The notes: generated from the letters alone by a model not told the origin. Positions 8,221 to 16,830 are shown, counted from the stretch's first letter. The stretch is 28,239 nt of DNA from Gammaproteobacteria bacterium UBA6173 (GCA_002422225.1 DITX01000148.1:1-28239); one strand, 5' to 3'. Program-made: numbers and translations.

Positions 8221-8252
8221 CCCGGTAACCGAAAGGTTCACCGGGTTTTTTT
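8221..8252 (+). terminator. Intrinsic terminator after the TPR gene
   Basis: CCCGGTAACC (8221-8230), a GAAA tetraloop, GGTTCACCGGG (8235-8245, one bulged C) and seven T (8246-8252) form a classical rho-independent terminator for the TonB operon. It lies between the htpG promoter and the htpG start, so it should also form the 5' end of the htpG transcript. Confidence 0.9.
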
Positions 8253-8288
8253 ATGCATTTGCCAGAACTATCTGCAGGGGTTATTTGT

Positions 8289-10202
8289 ATGACAACAGAC
8301 ATTAAAAAGGAAACCAGAGGCTTTGAAACCGAGGCCAAACAGCTGCTGCAATTGATGATTCACTCGCTTTACAGCAACAAGGAAGTATTCCTGCGTGAAT
8401 TGATTTCGAATGCATCAGATGCGGCAGACAAATTACGTTTTGAAGCGCTGTCAAAACCAGAGTTGTTTGAAAATGATGCGGATTTAAAAGTGCTTATCAG
8501 TTTTGATAAAGAGGCTGGCACCATCACAATTTCCGATAATGGTATTGGTATGACACGTGATGAGGTGATCAGCAATCTCGGCACGATTGCGCGTTCCGGT
8601 ACGGCACAGTTCCTTAATAATTTAAGTGGCGATCAGAAAAAGGACTCTCAGCTGATCGGCCAGTTTGGTGTGGGTTTCTACTCTGCATTTATTGTGGCGT
8701 CAGAAGTGGAAGTGCTGACAAGAAAAGCGGGTGAAGACGCGGCTAATGCTGTTCATTGGGTTTCGCAGGGTGAGGCTGATTACACGGTAGAAACTGTTGA
8801 AAAAGCCAGCAGAGGCACAACGGTGATTTTGAAGCTACGCCCTGAGAACATCGAGTTTGCAGATGCTTTTCGATTGAAACAGATTGTCAAAAAATACGCT
8901 GATCATATTGCGATTCCCGTGCTGCTGCCCAAGCAGGACTTTTCAGCAGACGCTGACGACAACAAACAAGAAGCGGCGCCGGAGTTTGAGGCAGTCAACT
9001 CTGCCAAGGCCTTGTGGACACGCCCGCGCACTGACGTGCAGGAAGATGAATACGTCGAATTTTATAAACATATCTCGCATGACTATGAAAAGCCGCTGAG
9101 CTGGAGTCACAACAAAGTTGAAGGCAAACTGGAGTACACCAGCCTTTTGTATATCCCTGGTCGTGCGCCATTTGATTTGTGGAACCGCGATGGTGTGCGC
9201 GGCTTGAAGCTCTATGTGCAGCGCGTATTTATCATGGATCAGGCTGAGCAGTTTTTGCCTTTGTACCTGCGTTTTATAAAAGGTGTGGTTGACTCCAACG
9301 ACATCTCATTAAACGTTTCGCGCGAAATTCTCCAGAAGGATCCTGCTGTAGATTCGATGCGCAGTGCTTTAACCAAACGCGCTTTGGATATGCTTGGCAA
9401 ACTTAAATCAGATGATAAAGACAAATACTCAAAGTTCTGGGCAGAGTTTGGTCAAGTATTGAAAGAGGGGCCAGGTGAAGATTTTTCCAATCGAGAAACA
9501 ATAGCCAAACTGTTGATGTTTGCCAGCACACATGAATCCAGTCAGGGGCAAGATCAAACGCTTGAGGATTACGTGGCCAGAATGCAGGCCGAGCAGGGTA
9601 AGATTTACTACTTGATTGCAGATTCTGCCAAAGCAGCACGTAATAGCCCGCACCTCGAAATTTTCCGAAAGAAAGGCATTGAGGTGCTGCTGCTGTCAGA
9701 CCGCATCGACGAATGGTTGATGAGCCATTTGCACGAGTTTGATGGCAAATCCTTACAAGACATTACCAGAGGCGAGTTGGATCTTGGTGACTTGGATGAT
9801 GAAGCCGAGAAAGTAGAGCAAGAAAAACGCGAGCAATCGATGAAGCCCTTGCTTGATCGTGTCAAATCCAGTCTTGGCGATCGCATCAAAGAAACCCGGG
9901 TCAGTCATCGACTGACTGACTCACCGGCATGTCTGGCACTAGACGAAGATGATATGGGCGCACAAATGCGCCGAATCATGCAGGCCTCTGGTCAGGCTGT
10001 ACCTGAGACCAAACCAATATTTGAGCTGAATCCGACGCACCCATTGATCAATAAGCTGGAGCACGAGCCTGATGAAGAGCGTTTTGGTGACCTGATTTCG
10101 CTGTTGTTTGATCAGGCAAGTCTGGCAGAGGGTCATGAGCTGGAGGATCCTGCCCGATTCAGCCGACAACTGAACAAATTGTTGCTCGAGTTGTGCAACT
10201 GA
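8289..10202 (+). CDS. htpG: Molecular chaperone HtpG (Hsp90 family)
   Basis: This is an ATP-dependent cytoplasmic chaperone. I chose the ATG at 8289 (637 residues; E. coli 624) because AGGGG at 8276-8280 stands 8 nt before it and the protein then begins MTTDIKKETRGFETEAKQL, like other HtpG. An ATG 12 codons upstream lies against the terminator T-run and has no ribosome site. The GHKL ATPase domain shows ELISNASDAADKLR (catalytic Glu37, Mg-binding Asn41), DNGIGM and GQFGVGFYSAF. The middle domain includes NVSREILQ, and the C-terminal dimerisation domain is complete. Heat-shock control by sigma-32 is indicated by the promoter at 8189-8215. It converges on argS with 33 nt between stops. Confidence 0.97.
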   Translation: MTTDIKKETRGFETEAKQLLQLMIHSLYSNKEVFLRELISNASDAADKLRFEALSKPELFENDADLKVLISFDKEAGTITISDNGIGMTRDEVISNLGTIARSGTAQFLNNLSGDQKKDSQLIGQFGVGFYSAFIVASEVEVLTRKAGEDAANAVHWVSQGEADYTVETVEKASRGTTVILKLRPENIEFADAFRLKQIVKKYADHIAIPVLLPKQDFSADADDNKQEAAPEFEAVNSAKALWTRPRTDVQEDEYVEFYKHISHDYEKPLSWSHNKVEGKLEYTSLLYIPGRAPFDLWNRDGVRGLKLYVQRVFIMDQAEQFLPLYLRFIKGVVDSNDISLNVSREILQKDPAVDSMRSALTKRALDMLGKLKSDDKDKYSKFWAEFGQVLKEGPGEDFSNRETIAKLLMFASTHESSQGQDQTLEDYVARMQAEQGKIYYLIADSAKAARNSPHLEIFRKKGIEVLLLSDRIDEWLMSHLHEFDGKSLQDITRGELDLGDLDDEAEKVEQEKREQSMKPLLDRVKSSLGDRIKETRVSHRLTDSPACLALDEDDMGAQMRRIMQASGQAVPETKPIFELNPTHPLINKLEHEPDEERFGDLISLLFDQASLAEGHELEDPARFSRQLNKLLLELCN

Positions 10203-10222
10203 CAGACAGCAGGCAGCTTGGC

Positions 10223-10260
10223 CATCGAACCGCTGTTACATACGTTGCAGCGGCTCGATG
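10223..10260. terminator. Hairpin shared by the 3' ends of htpG and argS
   Basis: CATCGAACCGCTG (10223-10235) and CAGCGGCTCGATG (10248-10260) form a 13-bp stem with one mismatch and a 12-nt loop that contains the argS stop. There is no T-run on either side. It can fold in both convergent transcripts and may stabilise or end both. Confidence 0.5.
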
Positions 10261-11972
10261 CCCAGTAGGTTTAAACCCTTTTTCAGCGTGATAGCCGTCA
10301 GGTTCGCCAGTGCCAGGCGGCTTTTACGTGTTTCTGAGTCCGACTTCAGAATCGGGCAACTTTCATAAAACTTCATGAACAGACCCGATAACTCATACAG
10401 GTACAGGCACAATTGATTCGGGAAGCAGTCGTCTCCAAGTTGTTGAACCAGTTCTGCAAACTGCAGTATTTTTACCGCTAAGGCGCGTTCTTCAGGTTTA
10501 ACCAGATAAACATGCTCGCCTGGTGTCACTGATTCCTCTTCCAGACGTCGCAAAACACTCTGTATACGAGCGTAGGCGTAAAGCAGGTATGGTGCAGTAT
10601 TGCCTTCAAATGACAACATGCTTGACCAGTCAAACACATAGTCACTGGTGCGATTCTTTGACAGGTCAGAATACTTTACAGATGCAATACCCACGGTACT
10701 GGCGATCAGGGCTTTTTCGGTATCAGACAAATCAGGATTCTTCTCCGCGACCAGATCTCTGGCGCGCGCCACAGCTTCATCAAGTAACTCGCGCAGTTTG
10801 ACTGTATCGCCACTGCGCGTTTTAAAGGGTTTTCCATCTTCGCCCATCATGGTGCCGTAGGCGATATGCTCGAGTTTGCAACTTTGTCGAACAAAATCGG
10901 CCGCTCTGGCGACAGCAAACACCTGTTGGAAATGCAAACTCTGACGGGCGTCAACGACGTACAAGACCCGGTCAGCGCCCAGGTTGTCAGAGCGGTAGCG
11001 AATAGCCGCCAGATCGGTACTGGCGTACAAATAGCCGCCGTCTCGCTTCTGAATGATCACCGGTAAGGGATTGCCATCTTTACCTTTGAATTCATCCAAA
11101 AACACGCATTGTGCACCTTCTGACTCACTGAGCAGGTCTTTTTCGGAAAGCGCATTAACTATGTTTGGCAACTCTTTGTTATAAAAGCTTTCTGCGCGCA
11201 AGTCGCTACGCTTTAGCCCGATAGATAACAGGGCATATACGTCTTCGCAGTGCCTAAGAGACTCATCAATAAAACGTTGCCATGCAGTCAGACAATCTGC
11301 ATCACCTTGCTGTAGCTTGACCACATAAGATCTGGCCAGATCAGCAAATTCAGGCTCGGCATCAAAGCGTTGTTTGGCTGCGCGGTAGAAACCTTCCAGA
11401 TCCGCAAGGTTGCTGGATAGCGCTTTTTCATCGTTGCTCAGTGAGTTCATGTGGGCGATCAACATGCCAAATTGAGTGCCCCAGTCGCCAACATGGTTCT
11501 GACGGATCACGCAATGCCCCAACGCTTCCAGGATACGCACAATCGAATCCCCGATAATGGTGCCGCGCAGGTGGCCAACGTGCATTTCCTTTGCAAGATT
11601 TGGGCTGGAATAATCCACCACAATTGTTTGCGGACGTGAACTGGGGATGATGAGTGCAGTGTGATCGGCGAGGCACGCATTGGCTCTGTCGGCCAACATC
11701 TCAGTATTCAAAAAAATATTGATAAAACCTGGGCCAGCAACTTCTGCTCGCGTTACCAAAGTATTCCCGGCCAGCTTGTCAACAACCTGAGCAGCAAGAT
11801 CCCGAGGGTTTTGGCGAAGTTGACGTGCCACGGCCATCACGCCGTTTGCCTGGTAATCTCCAAACTCGGGTCGTGAGGCATAAATCACCTGTGCTTTGGC
11901 ATCTTTGATGCCACAGACCTCTATCAGCGCCTCAGTAACGACCTTTTCCAGGGATTCTTTGATTGTCAGCAT
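10236..11972 (-). CDS. argS: Arginyl-tRNA synthetase
   Basis: This class I synthetase charges tRNA-Arg. With the ATG at 11972 the product is 578 residues (E. coli 577) and begins MLTIKESLEKVV; TGGAG lies just upstream on the minus strand. The open frame extends 35 codons further, but that stretch crosses the divergent promoter region and is not conserved-looking. The N-terminal Add1 domain is followed by the HIGH-type signature SSPNLAKEMHVGHLRG, the KMSKS-equivalent region KPFKTRSGDTVKL and the anticodon-binding DALR domain (APYLLYAYARIQSVLRR). Its last codons form one arm of the hairpin shared with htpG. It is divergent from rluC with a 121-nt spacer; I could not pick a convincing argS promoter. 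Confidence 0.97.
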   Translation of the reverse strand: MLTIKESLEKVVTEALIEVCGIKDAKAQVIYASRPEFGDYQANGVMAVARQLRQNPRDLAAQVVDKLAGNTLVTRAEVAGPGFINIFLNTEMLADRANACLADHTALIIPSSRPQTIVVDYSSPNLAKEMHVGHLRGTIIGDSIVRILEALGHCVIRQNHVGDWGTQFGMLIAHMNSLSNDEKALSSNLADLEGFYRAAKQRFDAEPEFADLARSYVVKLQQGDADCLTAWQRFIDESLRHCEDVYALLSIGLKRSDLRAESFYNKELPNIVNALSEKDLLSESEGAQCVFLDEFKGKDGNPLPVIIQKRDGGYLYASTDLAAIRYRSDNLGADRVLYVVDARQSLHFQQVFAVARAADFVRQSCKLEHIAYGTMMGEDGKPFKTRSGDTVKLRELLDEAVARARDLVAEKNPDLSDTEKALIASTVGIASVKYSDLSKNRTSDYVFDWSSMLSFEGNTAPYLLYAYARIQSVLRRLEEESVTPGEHVYLVKPEERALAVKILQFAELVQQLGDDCFPNQLCLYLYELSGLFMKFYESCPILKSDSETRKSRLALANLTAITLKKGLNLLGIEPLQRM

Positions 11973-12056
11973 GGCAAACTCCAGATGGGATAGCAAAAAC
12001 TGGGCGGATTTTACACCAATCAGCATCAGGCTGCCGTATCCATGTGCCGGCGATGC

Positions 12057-12062
12057 TATACT
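12057..12062 (+). promoter_or_regulatory. Possible extended -10 promoter for rluC
   Basis: TATACT preceded by TG one base upstream (GATGCTATACT) makes an extended -10 box; no good -35 is seen at 17 nt. The start would fall near 12069, leaving about 25 nt of leader containing AGGTGA. Confidence 0.4.
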
Positions 12063-12093
12063 GGCTGCCGATGACAATCAGGTGATTACCTTT

Positions 12094-13062
12094 ATGAGCA
12101 GTCCGCTCCAGACAGATTTAATGCCAGTTCAAAGCGCCAACACGGGTGTGCAACTGCTTGATGTAACAGCTCATTCAGATGGTCAGCGGCTGGATAATTT
12201 CCTGATGTCGCGCTTAAAAGGACTGCCTAAATCGCATTTGTATCGACTGATCCGAAAAGGTGAAATTCGGGTAAATAAAAAGCGTTGTAAGCCTGATCAG
12301 CGACTCAATGAGTCTGATGTGGTGCGTGTTGCACCTTTGCGACTGGCGGAACAAGAAGCGCAGGCTGCACCAAGCGCAGGACTTGTTGAGCGCTTGAATG
12401 AATCTATCATTTACGAAGATGAGCATTTGATGGTGCTGAACAAACCCTCTGGGCTTGCCGTGCATGGCGGTTCAGGTATTAAAGCAGGTCTCATTGAGGC
12501 GCTCAGATTCATGGCGGGCAGTGACGCTTATCGAGAGTTAGTGCATCGGCTTGACAAAGAAACATCAGGTTGTCTGTTGGTGGCAAAAACGGGCAAGGCG
12601 CTGAAATTTCTGCAAAATGAAATGAAAGCAGGGCACGTGGAGAAAAAGTATCTGGTACTCGTTCACGGGCAGTGGCCGAAACAGACAATACGTATTGATG
12701 CACCCTTGTTGAAGCACCACCCAAGTGATGCTGAAAGTTACTCTACAATTGATGAAACGGGCAAACCGTCAATAACCTTGTTTGAGCTGCGGCAGATGCT
12801 TGATGGTGCAAGTCTATTGGAAGCTACCTTGATTACAGGACGTACACACCAGATCAGAGTGCATACTCAGTCAGCAGGCCATCCAGTGGTGGGGGATACG
12901 CGTTATACACACAATAAACCGGGGCCATTAAACGCGATCCGATTTTTATGTCTGCATTCTGCGTCGTTACAGTTCACTCATCCGGTCAGTGGTGCGCGAA
13001 AAGAGTTTGTAGCGCCGATGCCGGCTACCATGCAGTCACTGATTGATACGTTGAGTGCGTAA
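12094..13062 (+). CDS. rluC: 23S rRNA pseudouridine synthase RluC
   Basis: The ATG at 12094 gives 322 residues (E. coli RluC 319) and has AGGTGA at 12080-12085; the longer open frame upstream overlaps argS antisense and is not used. An N-terminal S4 RNA-binding domain (about 29-80, QRLDNFLMSRLKGLPKSHL) is followed by the RluA-family catalytic domain with HRLDKETSG, where Asp154 is the nucleophile, and the GRTHQIRVH motif. RluC makes pseudouridines 955, 2504 and 2580 of 23S rRNA in E. coli. RluC is favoured over RluD by length and by the position just before yceD-rpmF, where rluC is found in many gammaproteobacteria. The rne gene, often divergent from rluC, is replaced here by argS. Confidence 0.9.
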   Translation: MSSPLQTDLMPVQSANTGVQLLDVTAHSDGQRLDNFLMSRLKGLPKSHLYRLIRKGEIRVNKKRCKPDQRLNESDVVRVAPLRLAEQEAQAAPSAGLVERLNESIIYEDEHLMVLNKPSGLAVHGGSGIKAGLIEALRFMAGSDAYRELVHRLDKETSGCLLVAKTGKALKFLQNEMKAGHVEKKYLVLVHGQWPKQTIRIDAPLLKHHPSDAESYSTIDETGKPSITLFELRQMLDGASLLEATLITGRTHQIRVHTQSAGHPVVGDTRYTHNKPGPLNAIRFLCLHSASLQFTHPVSGARKEFVAPMPATMQSLIDTLSA

Positions 13063-13108
13063 AATCGTGCGTAAGAACCCGGAAAATAGGCAAAAACCAT
13101 ATATTTTT

Positions 13109-13137
13109 TTGACATAAAGGCTTTGTGCCCCTAGAAT
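13109..13137 (+). promoter_or_regulatory. Strong sigma-70 promoter of the yceD-rpmF-plsX-fab operon
   Basis: A perfect -35 box TTGACA (13109-13114), a 17-bp spacer and the -10 box TAGAAT (13132-13137) precede yceD. The expected start is about 13143-13147, while the yceD ATG is at 13147, so the transcript should carry no leader or only a few bases. Confidence 0.8.
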
Positions 13138-13146
13138 TGCGCGCCT

Positions 13147-13692
13147 ATGGCAGAGACCCCCATCCTTAAGGCTTCACTTCCTCTTACACTGGATCCCCAA
13201 AAGGTATTCAGGCAGAGGTTGCAAGTCAATGGCCAGTTGCCAGTAGCCTCATTAAAGCGACTCGGTGAGAGCTTGCTGGATGAGGACGGAACGGTGTCTG
13301 CAAGTCTGTTGTTTGAAGTTGATATGGAGCGCCGGCTCAGGATTCGCGGTAGTGCGAGTGCAGAAGTCAACGTGACCTGTCAGCGTTGTTTGCAGCCAAT
13401 GAAGCTGCAACTTGAAGATAAAATTGATCTGGTATTGGTCAGCACTGATGCTCAATCAAAAGCGTTGCCGGTTAACCTTGATCCATGGTTTTGTGGTGAA
13501 GATGAAATGTTATCTCCCGCAGACATTATTGAAGAGCAGCTGATTCTGGCAATGCCGATTGTATCAATGCACATTCGTTGCATCGATGTGAATAGTGCGC
13601 AGGACGAGACAGTAAAGAACCAAATTGAATCTGAAACGGCCCGGAAAAATCCATTTGCCGTTCTGGCAGGGCTAAGATCAAGGTCTGATTGA
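13147..13692 (+). CDS. yceD: YceD / DUF177 family protein linked to 23S rRNA and ribosome maturation
   Basis: The product is 181 residues (E. coli 173). The ATG is supported by alignment from memory with E. coli YceD: both have LPLTLDP about ten residues in. Family marks are the CQRCL motif (Cys78, Cys81), an acidic middle with DIIEEQLILAMPIV, and the C-terminal NPFAVLAGL. YceD proteins are almost always next to rpmF; in bacteria and plastids the family has been tied to 23S rRNA accumulation. No Shine-Dalgarno sequence is visible, and the strong promoter ends only 9 nt before the ATG, pointing to leaderless translation. Its C-terminal region has a lone RC (MHIRCID) rather than a second clear Cys pair. 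Confidence 0.92.
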   Translation: MAETPILKASLPLTLDPQKVFRQRLQVNGQLPVASLKRLGESLLDEDGTVSASLLFEVDMERRLRIRGSASAEVNVTCQRCLQPMKLQLEDKIDLVLVSTDAQSKALPVNLDPWFCGEDEMLSPADIIEEQLILAMPIVSMHIRCIDVNSAQDETVKNQIESETARKNPFAVLAGLRSRSD

Positions 13693-13750
13693 TAGCAAAT
13701 CATGCCTTGAGCGATTAAAAATTTAGAGATTATTAACAGGAGTACATAGC

Positions 13751-13930
13751 ATGGCCGTTCAACAGAACAAAAAATCCCGCGCCCGTCGCGACCAGCGCAG
13801 AAGTCATGATGCATTGACTGGCCCTACGCTGTCAGTTGATAAGACCACCGGTGAAGTACACCGTCGTCACCACGTGACCGCTGATGGTTTTTACAAGGGC
13901 AAAAAAGTACTGAATCTCGGCGACGAATAA
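13751..13930 (+). CDS. rpmF: 50S ribosomal protein L32
   Basis: A 59-residue basic protein beginning MAVQQNKKSRARRDQRRSHD, the standard L32 N-terminus, and ending KGKKVLNLGDE; E. coli L32 has 57 residues. It has no cysteines, so it is the zinc-free form. AGGAG at 13738-13742 lies 8 nt before the ATG. It is the second gene of the operon, between yceD and plsX as in most proteobacteria, and links ribosome synthesis with fatty-acid and phospholipid genes. Confidence 0.97.
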   Translation: MAVQQNKKSRARRDQRRSHDALTGPTLSVDKTTGEVHRRHHVTADGFYKGKKVLNLGDE

Positions 13931-13932
13931 GT

Positions 13933-14967
13933 TTGACTGACGTCCGGTGCATCGCCATTGATGTAATGGGGGGCGATTCCGGCCCCTCTGTGACAGTGCC
14001 GGCCTGCCTGTCAATTTTGCGCCGGCACCTCACTGTCAGATTGCTGCTTGTTGGTGATGAATCCCAGATCAAGTTGTACTTGAATGATCTCTCTGCCTCA
14101 GTACTTTCCCGGCTGGAGATTTTGCATACCTCTTTAGTTTTTACCAGCGAAGCACGCCCGGATACTATTCTGCGCAGTGGTAGAGACTCGTCTTTATTTC
14201 TAGCGGTCGAGCAAGTGCGCTCCAGATCAGCCCATGCATGCATTAGCGCAGGGAATACTGGCGCGTTGATGTTAACGGCGCGGCATCTGCTAAAAAATAT
14301 TCCTGGCGTCGAGAAGCCTGCCATCATGGCCATATTGCCTGCCTCCCGAGCAGGTGGTTTTACTTATTTGCTTGATGTTGGCGCAAACATAGAGTGTACG
14401 GCCAATCAATTGTTTCAATTCGCTATGATGGGCAGTGTTCTGGTGAGTTCATTGGCCGAGAAAACGCGTGCGCGCGTGGCATTGTTGAATGTGGGTACTG
14501 AAGCGCATAAGGGCAAAGTAGAAATTCGCGAAGCCTCAGTACTACTCGCTGCCTGCAAAGAATTTGAGTATGTTGGATTTATTGAAGGTAATCAGATTTT
14601 TGATGGACTGGCAGATGTGATTGTATGTGATGGGTTTACCGGGAATGTCACCATTAAAACAAGTGCCGGTGCCGTTAAAGTCATTCAGAATTTGATTCAC
14701 CAAAGTATCCGCAAGCGCTGGTATTACCGCGTCTTTGCCTTTTGGATGAAACCCTTTTTGAGGGATGTGCGTCGAGCCTTAAAGCCCTCGCGCTACAATG
14801 GCGCAACGTTAATTGGCGTGCAGGGTGTTATTGTAAAAAGTCATGGAAATTCAGACAGGGCAGGCTTTGAGCAAGCCATCGAGCATGCTCTGCGTCAGCT
14901 TGAATTTGATGTCCCGGATTTGATTGCAAAACGCATGCAAATCCCCATCGAACACTTTGTTGGTTAG
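13933..14967 (+). CDS. plsX: Phosphate acyltransferase PlsX
   Basis: This enzyme converts acyl-ACP to acyl-phosphate, which PlsY uses to start phospholipid synthesis. The product is 344 residues (E. coli 356). The start is a TTG 2 nt after the rpmF stop: it places IAIDVMGGDSGPSVTVPA at the same distance from the N-terminus as in E. coli, and no ATG or GTG gives a complete protein. No clear ribosome site is seen, so translation probably depends on coupling to rpmF. Other family stretches are SAGNTGALMLTA and VIVCDGFTGNVTIKTSAG. It peripherally associates with the membrane in bacteria studied. The fabH gene that follows plsX in E. coli is missing; fabD follows directly. Confidence 0.96.
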   Translation: MTDVRCIAIDVMGGDSGPSVTVPACLSILRRHLTVRLLLVGDESQIKLYLNDLSASVLSRLEILHTSLVFTSEARPDTILRSGRDSSLFLAVEQVRSRSAHACISAGNTGALMLTARHLLKNIPGVEKPAIMAILPASRAGGFTYLLDVGANIECTANQLFQFAMMGSVLVSSLAEKTRARVALLNVGTEAHKGKVEIREASVLLAACKEFEYVGFIEGNQIFDGLADVIVCDGFTGNVTIKTSAGAVKVIQNLIHQSIRKRWYYRVFAFWMKPFLRDVRRALKPSRYNGATLIGVQGVIVKSHGNSDRAGFEQAIEHALRQLEFDVPDLIAKRMQIPIEHFVG

Positions 14968-14994
14968 TACCCAATAACAGAACGAGAGTGATTT

Positions 14995-15939
14995 ATGCAA
15001 AAATTTGGATTTGTTTTTCCGGGGCAAGGTTCCCAGAAAGTTGGCATGCTCGGCGAGCTTGCAGTTGTGTATCCGGTAATACAGGAAACATTTTCAGAGG
15101 CATCAGGTGCGCTGGGAGTGGATTTATGGTCAATAACCCAGACAAACACCGATGGTTTGCTCGACCAGACGCATATTACCCAGCCGGCGTTGCTGGTCGC
15201 TTCCGTTGCGATTTGGCGTGTATGGCAGCAGTTGCAAGGTGAGTTGCCTGAAATGTTGGCTGGTCATAGTCTAGGCGAGTATTCTGCGCTTGTCTGTGCT
15301 GGGGTGCTAGAACTAGATGATGCCGTGCGTTTGGTTCATAAACGTGGTCAATACATGCAACAGGCCGTTCCATCAGGCACTGGAGCAATGGCCGCGATTA
15401 TCGGTATGGATGATCACAAGATTGATGAAATTTGCCGGGCGATAGCGGGTGAAGGCATGGTTTCCGCAGCCAACTTCAATTCGCCAGGTCAAACAGTGAT
15501 TGCTGGTGACAAGATGGCGGTTGAACGGGCAATGCTTGCGCTCAAAGAAGCCGGTGCAAAGCGTGCATTACCCTTGAATGTCAGCGTGCCTTCTCACTGC
15601 GCATTGATGAAACCTGCGGCAGATCAATTGGCAAAAGACCTGGCGAATGTAGAATTTAAACGCCCATCCATTGCGATAGTACAGAATATCCACGGCAGAG
15701 CCGTCAAAGAGCCGGGCGACATTCGAGAAAATCTGCTTAAACAGTTGTATATGCCCGTGCAATGGGTGGACAGCGTCTACTGTATGTACGATTTTGGTAT
15801 TGGCAAACTTGTTGAATGCGGTCCAGGTAAAGTGCTTGGTGGATTGATCAAACGAGTGCAGCCTGAGATTGAGGTGTTCAGCACTGAATCGCCCGATGCC
15901 CTGATAGACGCTTTGGCGCATATCAGTGGTCGCGTCTGA
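14995..15939 (+). CDS. fabD: Malonyl-CoA:ACP transacylase
   Basis: This enzyme transfers malonyl groups from CoA to ACP to feed fatty-acid elongation. The product is 314 residues (E. coli 309). The nucleophile Ser92 sits in AGHSLGEYSAL, with Arg117 (HKRGQ) and His201 (VPSHCALM) as the other active-site residues; GQGSQ near the N-terminus forms the oxyanion region. GAGAG at 14984-14988 precedes the ATG. It is cytoplasmic and acts on the ACP encoded two genes downstream. Confidence 0.97.
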   Translation: MQKFGFVFPGQGSQKVGMLGELAVVYPVIQETFSEASGALGVDLWSITQTNTDGLLDQTHITQPALLVASVAIWRVWQQLQGELPEMLAGHSLGEYSALVCAGVLELDDAVRLVHKRGQYMQQAVPSGTGAMAAIIGMDDHKIDEICRAIAGEGMVSAANFNSPGQTVIAGDKMAVERAMLALKEAGAKRALPLNVSVPSHCALMKPAADQLAKDLANVEFKRPSIAIVQNIHGRAVKEPGDIRENLLKQLYMPVQWVDSVYCMYDFGIGKLVECGPGKVLGGLIKRVQPEIEVFSTESPDALIDALAHISGRV

Positions 15940-16003
15940 TAAAAAGTCCAACGACTGCAATTTAAATGTGCTTGAATGACACGTGAGTCAGGAGTGAAAA
16001 ATA

Positions 16004-16750
16004 ATGAGTTTGACTGGAAAAGTGGCACTGGTGACGGGTGCAAGCCGCGGCATAGGCCGTGCAATCGCTCTGGAGCTTGGGAAAATGGGTGCTACCGTTG
16101 CTGGCACAGCGACCAGTGAATCTGGTGCGACGGCAATCACGGAATTTTTTGCGAAATCTGGAATCAAAGGATCAGGCTTTTGTCTGGATGTTGGATCAAC
16201 GGAAGCAGTTGATGCCGTGTTGGCCAGAATTGAACAGGAATTAGGTGCCGCTCCGCTAGTGCTGGTAAACAATGCTGGCATTACGCGTGACAATCTGTTG
16301 ATGCGCATGAAGGCTGAGGAGTGGGAAAGTGTCATGAACACCAATCTCACGTCTTTGTATCGGATATGCCGAAGTTCAGTCAAAGCAATGACCAAGGCGC
16401 GCTGGGGACGGATTATCAATATCAGTTCAGTGGTTGCATCAAGCGGCAATCCAGGCCAGACCAATTACGCCGCATCCAAGGCAGCGGTTGAAGGTTTTTC
16501 CCGTTCACTGGCGCGTGAAATTGGCTCGCGTGGTATCACGGTCAATGCAATTGCACCCGGGTTTATTGATACTGACATGACACGTGCATTGACAGAAAAA
16601 CAAGTCGAAACGATGTTGGTGCAAATTCCACTTGCCCGATTTGGAAAACCTGAGGAAATCGGAGCGCTTGCAGGTTTTCTTGCATCAGACGCCGGAGGAT
16701 ACATTACTGGCGAAACGATACATGTAAATGGTGGTATGTATATGGCTTGA
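16004..16750 (+). CDS. fabG: 3-oxoacyl-ACP reductase FabG
   Basis: This NADPH-dependent reductase catalyses the first reduction of the elongation cycle. The product is 248 residues (E. coli 244). The short-chain dehydrogenase marks are all present: TGASRGIG (11-18), NNAG (89-92) and the catalytic Ser142, Tyr155 and Lys159 (YAASK). The C-terminus HVNGGMYMA is typical of FabG. AGGAG at 15990-15994 precedes the ATG. It is followed by a 227-nt AT-rich gap that probably carries a separate promoter for acpP. Confidence 0.97.
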   Translation: MSLTGKVALVTGASRGIGRAIALELGKMGATVAGTATSESGATAITEFFAKSGIKGSGFCLDVGSTEAVDAVLARIEQELGAAPLVLVNNAGITRDNLLMRMKAEEWESVMNTNLTSLYRICRSSVKAMTKARWGRIINISSVVASSGNPGQTNYAASKAAVEGFSRSLAREIGSRGITVNAIAPGFIDTDMTRALTEKQVETMLVQIPLARFGKPEEIGALAGFLASDAGGYITGETIHVNGGMYMA

Positions 16751-16830
16751 ATAAGCCAAAAGCACATGAAATTTGATCGTGTGTCAGGTAAGAAGTGAGT
16801 GGTAATTGTTTGATAGCTATTAGGTTTTTG

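Noticed and set aside
8253..8288. Upstream ATG for htpG
   Set aside because: It directly follows the terminator T-run with no ribosome site; the ATG at 8289 fits the family N-terminus.
11973..12077. Longer N-terminus of argS and overlapping longer N-terminus of rluC
   Set aside because: Each extension is antisense to the other gene and lacks conserved residues; internal starts have good ribosome sites.
13824..14333. 169-residue minus-strand ORF opposite rpmF and plsX
   Set aside because: Shadow of two well-supported plus-strand genes; no recognisable motif.
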